Origin: Stephanodiscus triporus
Taxonomy: Eukaryota > Bacillariophyta > Thalassiosirophyceae > Thalassiosirales > Thalassiosiraceae
Assembly (NCBI GenBank): GCA_036939755.1
Contig: JALLAZ010000376.1
Location: 1 to 16,330 of the forward strand
Reading direction: 5' to 3'
Length of the DNA stretch: 16,330 nt
Made by a program: the position numbers and the translations under genes. The notes beneath the pieces are model-generated. The model had not been told where the DNA came from. It saw nothing but the letters and a program-made list of their open reading frames with translations, and ran no database searches. Positions 8,880 to 16,262 of this stretch are shown in pieces; position 1 is the first letter of the stretch; each line of letters starts with the position of its first letter.

Positions 8880-11800
8880 ATGGTGAGCCTACTCCCATTC
8901 GTCTTCCTATCGACAATAGTCTGCCGCCGGACCGTCGTGGCCCTCTCAGTCGCCAGGGTGACGACCGAAAACTCGCGATCGCGGCGGCGGCAGCAGCAGC
9001 AGCGGGGGAGGGACGCCATCGCGTTGGCCCGCTCCTCGGCGCGTTCGTCGTCGTCCGGGCTGCGCAGGATTACGATCACGGCCACCGCGAACGACAACGA
9101 CGACGATGACGATTGCAATGCCTCCACGGGCGACGACAACGGCGGCGGCCGAGGGGGGGGGGGGACGGTGGCGTCGTCGTCGGCCGACGACAAGGACGGC
9201 AGCCTCGTCGAGTCGTGGCTTATCACCCACCTCCCCACGCTCCCCCCGTCCGACCTGAGGTACTACGCCGCGGCCCTCGTCGCCGACGGATTCGACACCC
9301 TCGAGAAGTTGAACTCCATCAACGATGCCGACGGCGGCGATTATTATCCATCGGGAGGAGGAGGAGGCGACGACGACGACGAGGACGAGGACGACGGCGG
9401 GAGGAGGAGGAGGAGGAGGGTCGAGGATCTGTACTTCATGAAGAAGGCCCATCGACGCGTTCTGATGAAGAAGATCGGCATAATGAGGCTGGCATCCCAC
9501 AGGGGCGTCGCCGCCGCCTCGAGGGCGAGGGATGACGCGCGGATGGCGGACGGGAGATCGAGGATCGGACTGAACGAGGACGATGCCGCCGCCTCGTCGT
9601 CGTCGACGGCGACGGCGGCGACATCGACGGAGGATGCGAAAAATGATGACGATTTCGTCATGGACGATCTATCGGCGCGATACTCGTCGTTGGACGTCGT
9701 CGATATGGAGAGCGGTACCAGGAACAAGGAACTGCGAAGGCTGCGCGAGTTGAGGGAAATACTTTCATCAAAATCAGCAGCGGCATCTTCAGAGGACGGC
9801 CGAGAGGTTAACGATTTCGTCATGGACGATCTATCGGCGCGATACTCGTCGTTGGACGTCGATGCGATGGACGGCGGTACCAGGAACAAGGAACTGCGAA
9901 GGCTGCGTGAGTTGAGGGACATACTGTCATCAAAATCAGCAGCGGCATGGGCAGGGGACGGCCGAGACGATTACGATTTCGTCATGGACGATCTATCGGC
10001 GCGATACTCGTCATTGGACGTCGATGCGATGGACGGTGGTACCAGGGACAAGGAACTGCGAAGGCTGCGGGAGTTAAGGCAGGCATTCCAGCAACGGAGG
10101 GACAGAGAAAAGTATTATTATCGTGATGAGGACGATGCGTCCTACTCGTCGGATGACTTGACGAGATGGTACGATTCCACAAGGGGAAAATCCGTTGCGA
10201 CAAACGTCGTCGGCGTCGATGCTATTTCCGATAAGGAGGCAAGGCGATTGGAAGGCATCAAGAAAAAGGCGCAGATCAGGACGAAATCGAGGTTAAATGT
10301 CAGAGCGATGGAAAGGATAGAGGAGGAGGAGCCATTGCGTTTGGACCTTCTGAAGAAGCGAGCGGGGCAAGACACGAATGACATCGAACGCAAGGAGCGG
10401 ATGCGCATCATGGAATTGCAACGGCTCGTTGCCATCCGTCTATCGGCAGAGAAGAAAGCTGCTCGAGATCAGCTTTTGGAGGTTGAGTCGATGGTGGGGG
10501 ATGAAAATAAAAAATACCAGCCACAGAATACTTCCGTTGGCGGGAGCGTCGGTGGTGGGGGTGTTGACGGTCGTAGCAAGAATATGTACAAGACCAACGA
10601 GAAAAGACGGTTAGAAGACCTGGAAAGGTATCTCGAGAAGAGGCGCATCATTCGGCAATCATCAACTACCCTGCAGGGACCGAACAGAAGGGATGGCGAA
10701 GATGACTCCAAAGCTGATCCTTCTACTAAAGAGGGCACGACCAACGGGGATGGCGAAGATGACTTAAAAGCTGATCCTTCTACTAAAGAGGGCACGATCA
10801 ACGTGGCGACAAATGTTGATGATGATGCCTACTACGACATAACAGTGAATAATATCCAAGAGCGAAGAGCATGCCGTTCCCTGTCCACAACCATGCCGCC
10901 AACGAATCTTGGTGTCAGATTCGTTCGCGACGAGAATGACGAAGACGCCGCTGAATTGTGCGATCTAGAAAGTGATGAAGAGTGTTGGGACATCACACGC
11001 GATCCAAATTTTTATGCACGTGAGGCTCAGTCTTTCGCCACACGTTCCCTGTCCACAACCATGCCACCAACGAATCGTGGTGTCAGATTCGTTCGTGACG
11101 AGAATGACGAAGACGCCGCAGAATTGTGCAATCTAGAAAGTGATGAAGAGTGTTGGGATATCACGCGCAACCCAAATTTTTACGCACGTGAGGCTCAGTC
11201 TTTCGCCACACGTTCCCTGTCCACAACCATGCCACCGACGAATCGTAGTGTCAGAATGAGTGACCTAGAAGAAGAAGAAGAAGAAGAAGAAGAAGAGTTA
11301 AGGGATATCGCACGTATGTATGAAAACTTGTCGAGGGCATACCGCCACAACATGGCAGGTCAAGGTGAAGGAAGGGATGAATTGCCGGCGATGGATGCAA
11401 ATTCCGTGCAATTTGCGGATATCCTGCCGTTTGAGGCATCGCTGACTGAGGTAGGAAGTGAAGGGCTGTCATCGTCCAAAACAGCAGAAACGCAAAATCC
11501 ACAGAAACAAAACCAAGAGGAATTTGTAACCGATCAATCAACCAGGCAGAGTCAGGACTTGGACGAAAATGCCAAGTCATTGAAGGAAGTGCCAGTGTCG
11601 GTGGTCCCGATATCAAATCCAGTAAAAAATAATGATGCATCCAAGACTAAAGGAAATAGAGGTTTTGCTCTCTACAAACGTCTACAGTCAGAGGAGCAAC
11701 TATTTAGAGAGAGATCTGAGAGTATGACCCCTAGAGCTTCTGATAAAACATCACGTTTCCCCGTGGCTCGGCCGTTCATGTCAATGAATCCTGATGATGA

Positions 11801-12536
11801 CACTTACCATCACGCCATTTCACGATTCCCCAAAGAGCGACCCTCGTCACTAGTAAACACCGGTACAAGAAAAGAATGGACAACATCAGGATCCTACGAA
11901 GATACACGATTCCTCGGCGGTGAACTAAAGGGTAAGGGGCAATCAACGGTGAGATATGATGCTAAAGATGCATCTATGGTTCCAACACATTCGGACGCAA
12001 CGGATTGGCCAACACAACAGTTTCTCGACAAACCTCGTCCATTCCAGTCGAATGTAGACATGGTCACTTCAAACACGAGTGGGATGAGGTTCAAAAAGAG
12101 CAGTGACCTTCGTCATGAAGAGAAGAACGCCAATAGGGACCACTTTGACAGATGGACGGACATGTCTGGAATTAATTCGTTGCGGGGTTGGAGGCGGTCT
12201 AACGTCGCATTTGATGGTGTAGTCGAGACCAACAGAAGCAGGAAGATAGCACCTGAACCAAAATTGGAGCTTGATTCAGTGCGTCGATCCAGGTATGATG
12301 AAAGAGATCATTACTCAGGCGATGAAGGAGTAATGCACTGGCTCTTGACACATTTACCAACAATCCAAGAGGAGGATGCTGTACATTACTTTAACTGTTT
12401 GCTTGAAGATGGATATGATTCAATTGGTCTAGGCGAAATTTTGGAGGAAGATTTGCATTTCATGAAGAAAGGACATCGGCGCGCTCTACTCCGGAGTCTC
12501 ATTAAAGAGCTCCACTCCGAAATCTACGAGAGTTGA
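8880..12536 (+). CDS. Twin-SAM-domain repeat protein with N-terminal leader
   Basis: A 1218-residue single-exon protein starting in CACCATGG. The first 25 residues resemble a signal peptide, though CRR interrupts the core, and are followed by an Arg/Ser/Gln-rich stretch. A SAM-like domain lies at 109-205: SWLITHLPTL, DGFDTLEKL, EDLYFMKKAHRRVLMKKIG. It is interrupted by a Gly/Asp/Arg insertion (about 148-180). A second, uninterrupted copy forms the C-terminus (1151-1218): HWLLTHLPTI, DGYDSIGLGEIL, EDLHFMKKGHRRALLRSLIKEL. SAM domains usually mediate protein-protein, sometimes polymeric, contacts. Between them are three tandem repeat families: 54 residues x3 with a basic helical KELRRLREL core, 19 residues x2, and 56 residues x2.3. 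There are also charged helical, possibly coiled-coil stretches (about 450-595) and a ten-Glu run. The rest is hydrophilic and probably disordered. A structural or scaffold role is inferred. The 5' third is far GC-richer than the 3' part. Confidence 0.8.
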   Translation: MVSLLPFVFLSTIVCRRTVVALSVARVTTENSRSRRRQQQQRGRDAIALARSSARSSSSGLRRITITATANDNDDDDDCNASTGDDNGGGRGGGGTVASSSADDKDGSLVESWLITHLPTLPPSDLRYYAAALVADGFDTLEKLNSINDADGGDYYPSGGGGGDDDDEDEDDGGRRRRRRVEDLYFMKKAHRRVLMKKIGIMRLASHRGVAAASRARDDARMADGRSRIGLNEDDAAASSSSTATAATSTEDAKNDDDFVMDDLSARYSSLDVVDMESGTRNKELRRLRELREILSSKSAAASSEDGREVNDFVMDDLSARYSSLDVDAMDGGTRNKELRRLRELRDILSSKSAAAWAGDGRDDYDFVMDDLSARYSSLDVDAMDGGTRDKELRRLRELRQAFQQRRDREKYYYRDEDDASYSSDDLTRWYDSTRGKSVATNVVGVDAISDKEARRLEGIKKKAQIRTKSRLNVRAMERIEEEEPLRLDLLKKRAGQDTNDIERKERMRIMELQRLVAIRLSAEKKAARDQLLEVESMVGDENKKYQPQNTSVGGSVGGGGVDGRSKNMYKTNEKRRLEDLERYLEKRRIIRQSSTTLQGPNRRDGEDDSKADPSTKEGTTNGDGEDDLKADPSTKEGTINVATNVDDDAYYDITVNNIQERRACRSLSTTMPPTNLGVRFVRDENDEDAAELCDLESDEECWDITRDPNFYAREAQSFATRSLSTTMPPTNRGVRFVRDENDEDAAELCNLESDEECWDITRNPNFYAREAQSFATRSLSTTMPPTNRSVRMSDLEEEEEEEEEELRDIARMYENLSRAYRHNMAGQGEGRDELPAMDANSVQFADILPFEASLTEVGSEGLSSSKTAETQNPQKQNQEEFVTDQSTRQSQDLDENAKSLKEVPVSVVPISNPVKNNDASKTKGNRGFALYKRLQSEEQLFRERSESMTPRASDKTSRFPVARPFMSMNPDDDTYHHAISRFPKERPSSLVNTGTRKEWTTSGSYEDTRFLGGELKGKGQSTVRYDAKDASMVPTHSDATDWPTQQFLDKPRPFQSNVDMVTSNTSGMRFKKSSDLRHEEKNANRDHFDRWTDMSGINSLRGWRRSNVAFDGVVETNRSRKIAPEPKLELDSVRRSRYDERDHYSGDEGVMHWLLTHLPTIQEEDAVHYFNCLLEDGYDSIGLGEILEEDLHFMKKGHRRALLRSLIKELHSEIYES
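9651..10079 (+). repeat. Tandem 162-bp coding repeat, 3 copies (last partial)
   Basis: Copies start at 9651, 9813 and 9975, each with GATTTCGTCATGGACGATC. Each encodes DFVMDDLSARYSSLDV followed by KELRRLRELR. Copies 1 and 2 run the full 54 codons with few nucleotide differences, and copy 3 is cut off after the basic helix. Near identity, including silent sites, indicates recent duplication or gene conversion. Confidence 0.95.
10692..10805 (+). repeat. Tandem 57-bp coding repeat, 2 copies
   Basis: Units start at 10692 and 10749 and encode DGEDD(S/L)KADPSTKEGT plus three variable residues. They are nearly identical at the DNA level. Confidence 0.9.
10875..11253 (+). repeat. Tandem 168-bp coding repeat, 2.3 copies
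   Basis: Units start at 10875, 11043 and 11211 with CGTTCCCTGTCCACAACCAT. The 56-residue unit contains RSLSTTMPPTN, RFVRDENDEDAAELC, ESDEECWDITR and NFYAREAQSF. Copy 3 stops after the first 14 or so codons. Copies 1 and 2 differ at only a handful of bases. Confidence 0.95.
11268..11297 (+). repeat. (GAA)n polyglutamate run
   Basis: Nine GAA codons and one GAG encode ten glutamates directly after the truncated third 168-bp repeat. Confidence 0.9.
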
Positions 12537-12875
12537 TCGCGATTGGTGTGTAACATTTTAGTTCATAAATACCATACTTACATACATTTAGTATTATATT
12601 CTAAAGGGAGCGGGGGCATCCTACCGTAAGGAAGGATGACGGAAGCATCTTAGGACTACATGACTGTTCTTCCAAGGAAGCGACCGTCCGGGGGGAAAAG
12701 GGGAAATGCAAATCATCAATTTTCAGAAAAAATCATCTCTCCACAATATGAGAAAGACGAAAATTTCGTCATTACGAGATCACCAGTGATCATCAATATG
12801 CACGCCAACACTTGAATCGTCTCCCCCTCCTAACCAGCAGGTATGTTATTGCCTATTCAACCCGCTCCCTTACCC
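12537..12875. other. Convergent intergenic region with short palindromes
   Basis: This 339-bp region lies between the stops of the twin-SAM gene and the small secretory gene. It holds GACGAAAATTTCGTC (12756-12770, 7-bp arms about one base) and GATCACCAGTGATC (12778-12791, 6-bp arms about two bases). A CATCCT...AGGATG pair lies near 12617-12639. No gene is supported here. Confidence 0.5.
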
Positions 12876-13964
12876 TCAGGCGCTTAATTGAGGCAAATCC
12901 GACAACGTCTTGGCCTGCCCCGGTTTCATTTTGCGTTTCGGTTTGGTAGGTCCTCCGGGTGACGATGGTTGTTGTCTGCGCGCCTTTTCTTCTAGAGCGG
13001 AACGGAGAGTTTGTGATTGTTCCTAAGCGTTTGTGTGATTCGTCCATCCGTTTTTGGATCGTCACAATCAACAAATTATCAGGCGGGTACGGGGGGAAAA
13101 TGAATAGAGTGTGAGCTCGCAACATTACATTTGATATGAATACGAAGATTGTATGGCCGTTATGACTCATATGATTTCAATGAAAGAAGTACTTCCGTAC
13201 GTTCCGGTTTAACTCTCAAACAACGCGAAGAGTTGACCATGAAAACAGACTTAAGACGGCAAATTAAACACCCCAAATGAATCTCGTCACTGCAAAATAC
13301 TCGCAACGACGAAAGGGGGTAATCTGATGTTCCAGATATCCTACGCACGCAAATCTGTTTATGTGTTGGACAACAAATGCCCAAAACTTGCGCAATATAC
13401 ATGGACCTGGCGGTGGGGTCGATTTCACAGCATACGCATTATCATCTGTGTCAAACTTACCTCTTTCAAGAAGTTGATGTCACACAAACTGACGAAGTAA
13501 GCCTTGGTCATGGAAATAAGCGTAAATGGATTCAGACACGCCCTGATAATGTACGGCACGTAGCGCTTGTACAAACTCTTCCTCGACGCAGATTTCGCCG
13601 CCGTGGCAGTAGAGCCGGAGGATGCCATCATGGCGACTTTCACCTTCGACTTAATCGCCGCAGTTTTCTTCCTCTGAGCGGTTGTCTTGGTTGATGTGAC
13701 GAGTTTCTCGTTGGCGGAGGCGGTAATAATTTCATCCTCGTCGTCGTCAACGTCGTAATCATCACTATCCCCTTCGCCGTCGTCGACGACTACTCCACCT
13801 CGGATCTGATACAATTGTCGATGAGGAGGATATGGTGACGCCGCAATTCTACAACCAAATTGGCCTGGCGACAACGCTGCTATTGCCGCATCCGGCGCAT
13901 AAGCGGCGATTAGCAGCAGTGCCACCGCCATGGTCGGCAATCCAAGCGGGTTCGGCATGGTCAT
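12876..13964 (-). CDS. Small secretory-pathway protein of unknown function (2 exons)
   Basis: Exon 1 is 13964-13461 (168 codons). It ends LCDINFLKE before a GTAAGT donor. Exon 2 is 13022-12876 and encodes 48 residues beginning EQSQTLRSALEEKARR and ending AKTLSDLPQLSA. The join is phase 0, giving 216 residues. A strong signal peptide (about 12-31, MAVALLLIAAYAPDAAIAAL) is followed by a short Cys- and Pro-containing segment, an IRGG motif, an acidic tract rich in Asp (about 62-78) and a Lys/Ala/Ser region. Then comes a hydrophobic, aromatic helix-like block (YVPYIIRACLNPFTLISMTK) and a basic tail. I do not recognise a named family. I chose ATG at 13964; a second ATG lies at 13958, and the upstream frame extends only to TTG. 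Exon 2 is an inference; without it the protein ends 11 codons into the intron. Confidence 0.6.
13023..13460 (-). other. Proposed 438-bp intron of the small secretory gene
   Basis: The donor is GTAAGTTTGA and the acceptor is CGCTTAG before GAACAATCAC. The donor is near consensus. The acceptor lacks a good pyrimidine tract and the intron is long for this window. Open frames inside it look random. Confidence 0.5.
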
Positions 13965-14332
13965 AATCCCCAAAGGGACAGAAAGTGTGTGGTTGCTGGA
14001 CGCTAGCTGTGCTTCCCCAACCGGTTCAGAAAGGCGGAGGGAGATTAGAACTGTGCAAATAGTAAATTACTCTCAGTTGTTTTTTTTATATTAAAATTGT
14101 TCTGTACGAGTGGATACGTAAAACTCTACTTACATAATATTTGCACATCCCTTAGATGGCGACTTCTCTCAGAGAAAGTGCTGACTGGAACCTCTTCCAC
14201 CTGTCAAGGCCATAGGTAGTACCTACCGTCTTAGAGAATAATAATTCACCATTATTTGCTATGGCACTACAAATATTATATTTCTATGGTCAAGTCTCAT
14301 CAACCAGCTTATTAATGAACAATACTAAGGCA
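13965..14332. other. Tandem intergenic region (promoter of small secretory gene, 3' end of cathepsin gene)
   Basis: A 368-bp spacer between two minus-strand genes. It contains an AT-rich patch at 14078-14101 and AGGTA-G-TACCT within TAGGTAGTACCTACCG (about 14214-14229). The latter is a TAGGTA-type palindrome related to words in the divergent spacers. No gene was found. Confidence 0.45.
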
Positions 14333-16262
14333 CTACACCATAATATGACCTCCCTCCTTCAACTTCCTCTGTACAGATTCCACACTGGTGGAAGGGTCCA
14401 CATAAAATTGAGTACGGTGAGGACCATCGGTATCTCCCTCTTTGCCTCCACATCCAGAGCCACCCTCACCACAGGGAAAATTGGTGGTGGTGAACTTTTC
14501 AGGCGTTGCCCAAGCAACTGATTCTTCGATGCCAAGGAGATTCGTACCTATCACCATGCAACAAAGGGATCAGTTGTTTTCACGGAACGAAGTAACATCC
14601 GCAGAAAGACCACACGTCCTTTTCATGTGAGCTGACCTGTCATCACTCGGAAGAACCCCATTTCTCCCCAATATTGACCTGAAATTTTCAATAATGAAGT
14701 TAGGAATAATGAGGCCATCGTACTACAAAGAATGTCGTCAGTAGAACTTACCCCAACTATTTCGAACGATCCAGTATTCGTCGCCCTCATCGTCCACTGC
14801 CCATCCAACGATGGAAACAATGTGATCCATGACCATGTCTATCATGCTTCCAGTCTTGATCACACCGCCCTTGTATTCGACGAGAGGATTGGCATTTATA
14901 CCAGCCTAAAATCAGAGAAATAGCACCGCAGACAAAGATTAATTTAGACCTGTGATTTTTTTGTTGACGAAAATCATATTCCTTACCGCTACAGGCCCGC
15001 GGCTGTAAATTTCGCTCTTAATCTTATGCAGGCGATTGAATGACAAGAGGTTATAAGTACCATGTTCTGCCACTGATGCATTGGGGAAGAAGTCGATCTA
15101 TGTGTTTGTGTGGAAAGAGAAAATGATACAAAGGAAGTCAGTATGTGGAGATAACACACATGAGATGGACAAACGCACACACCTCATCGCAGGTTCCTCC
15201 AAAGGAAGAAAACGTACTGCAAGTACGGCAGATATTATGTTTTTGGCATGAAGTATCGATATGCTGACAGAAACCCTCTTTGCTATCATCACTGCATGCT
15301 AAATATGGCATGCACGTATCGTACGGGATGAATCCTTGAGTCTTGGCAAATTCATACACCTGGCCAAGAGATGTGGAGTGAAGAGGGGCGAGAGTCAATT
15401 TCCTTCATCGAGACGAAGTGAAACAAAACAACTTACACCCGAATGACTCCCTCCCCAGCAACTACCCGCCACTCCCTTTCCACAATTGAGTACGTATTGG
15501 ATGGACAAATTAATATCGTCGCCAACACCGCCCCTCGCAATTTTGATCCGATCTGCGAGTGCTGATAGGGCACCTGCGATATAGAAGTGGAAAAAAAAGC
15601 GTTTAGCCGGATGAAAGACTACTCGCAAGCCACAAACTTCATGTGCGTAGATAGGATAAGAGGAAGATTAATAGTGACTCGCCATGTGCCCAGCACGACC
15701 CGCTGCGATGATGAAGAGGAGGGTAGCAATTGTGTTTAGTCTGGTAACTCTTTTCTTAGTCACAAACATTTATAAACAACTTACCAGTATTGTGGGATGT
15801 GTTGATTCAAAGAGTGGGTGACGAAGGATTTGCCGGAGATGTTGCGCCAGTCCCATTCCTTGGGAAGACTTTCCTCGAGTATGTATCTGGCGAGAGGAGA
15901 GGTAAGATATGGACACTGCTGCAAATGAAGGATCACGCGTGCACGCGAACTCACTCGTGGGGCAGGGGAGAATGATAATCGTCCGTTCGAGTATGCCCCT
16001 CCAGTATCTGTGCGTTACAGCAACACGAGAAGCAATGAGTTTTGGAGAGGGAAAATTCACGACCACGACACTACACGGACAAAAGCAACGAGGTCGACGA
16101 AAACACACGCTCGAGGTGGAAGTGCACACTCTGTTTGAACAAGCATACCTTGAATTCGTTAAGTCGACGAGGCGGCGACGACAGGCCCTCGCCCGCCGCC
16201 GCCGATAGCAAGAGGATAGCCAGCGGGCCGACGGTGGAGGCGACCATCGTTGGTGTGTTCAT
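14333..16262 (-). CDS. CTSZ: Cathepsin Z/X-like cysteine carboxypeptidase (9 exons)
   Basis: Exons are 16262-16149, 15918-15785, 15702-15683, 15573-15437, 15359-15183, 15097-14987, 14905-14752, 14678-14637 and 14547-14333. They join in frame to 367 residues plus TAG. A signal peptide (1 to about 23) is followed by a short propeptide with Cys40. In known procathepsin X such a cysteine pairs with the catalytic one. The mature region begins near [10 protein letters not shown]. It has the HIP mini-loop insertion typical of cathepsin X (78-80), oxyanion Gln77, catalytic Cys86 in CGSCW, His259 in [10 protein letters not shown] and Asn280 in VRNSWG. The family (C1A) trims single C-terminal residues in lysosome-like compartments. 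Cys-rich loops (136-194) and GEMGFFRV also fit. A C-terminal extension of about 50 residues, with [11 protein letters not shown], exceeds the usual family end. Most donors are GTAAG-like; intron 3 starts with GC and intron 8 with GTCAGC. All other introns end in AG. Confidence 0.9.
14548..14636 (-). other. Cathepsin intron 8 (89 bp, phase 1)
   Basis: The weak donor GTCAGC follows ATGACAG and the acceptor GGTGATAG precedes GTACGAATC. The join gives [11 protein letters not shown], which aligns with the conserved end of the peptidase domain. Confidence 0.65.
14679..14751 (-). other. Cathepsin intron 7 (73 bp, phase 1)
   Basis: The donor GTAAGT splits the Gly codon after NSW. The acceptor AAATTTCAG precedes GTCAATATTGG, restoring [13 protein letters not shown]. 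Confidence 0.8.
14906..14986 (-). other. Cathepsin intron 6 (81 bp, phase 0)
   Basis: The donor GTAAGG follows GGGCCTGTAGCG. The acceptor CTCTGATTTTAG precedes GCTGGTATAAAT. Confidence 0.8.
15098..15182 (-). other. Cathepsin intron 5 (85 bp, phase 0)
   Basis: The donor GTGTGT follows TGCGATGAG and the acceptor CACATAG precedes ATCGACTTC. Confidence 0.75.
15360..15436 (-). other. Cathepsin intron 4 (77 bp, phase 0)
   Basis: The donor GTAAGT follows CATTCGGGT and the acceptor TTGGCCAG precedes GTGTATGAA. The join gives GGSHSGVYEFAK, matching the cathepsin X layout. Confidence 0.8.
15574..15682 (-). other. Cathepsin intron 3, GC-AG type (109 bp)
   Basis: The donor is CATG|GCGAGT and the acceptor is ATATCGCAG|GTGCC. 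Only this GC donor keeps [11 protein letters not shown] in frame. No usable GT is nearby. Confidence 0.75.
15683..15702 (-). other. 20-nt microexon carrying the catalytic cysteine
   Basis: The exon CGGGTCGTGCTGGGCACATG begins with the last base of Cys83 and ends with the first base of Gly90. It encodes GSCWAH including catalytic Cys86, and both edge codons are split by introns. Confidence 0.8.
15703..15784 (-). other. Cathepsin intron 2 (82 bp, phase 2)
   Basis: The donor GTAAGT splits the Cys83 codon as TG|C. The acceptor is TCATCGCAG. Splicing restores HIPQYCGSCW. Confidence 0.85.
15919..16148 (-). other. Cathepsin intron 1 with NAGNAG acceptor
   Basis: A 230-bp intron with donor GTATGC. 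The acceptor TTTGCAGCAG offers two AGs three bases apart, both in phase 0. The choice adds or removes one Gln just before the propeptide Cys. Confidence 0.75.

Noticed and set aside
8946..9922. Long minus-strand frames opposite the SAM gene
   Set aside because: They are shadows of Asp/Ser/Gly codon runs, giving Val/Ser/Pro-rich translations without domains.
9651..11253. CRISPR-like or satellite array
   Set aside because: The repeats are long, contiguous without spacers, in frame and translated within one protein.
12853..13170. 105-codon minus-strand frame as a separate gene
   Set aside because: Its last part overlaps the proposed exon 2 in a different frame. Its translation looks random, whereas the exon 2 frame continues the upstream exon in phase.
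14261..14923. Plus-strand frames opposite the cathepsin 3' exons
   Set aside because: They are antisense to conserved peptidase exons, short and without recognisable features.
15770..16129. 119-codon minus-strand frame as a separate protein
   Set aside because: It runs through cathepsin intron 1 and reads exon 2 out of frame. The spliced frame gives canonical cathepsin X residues.
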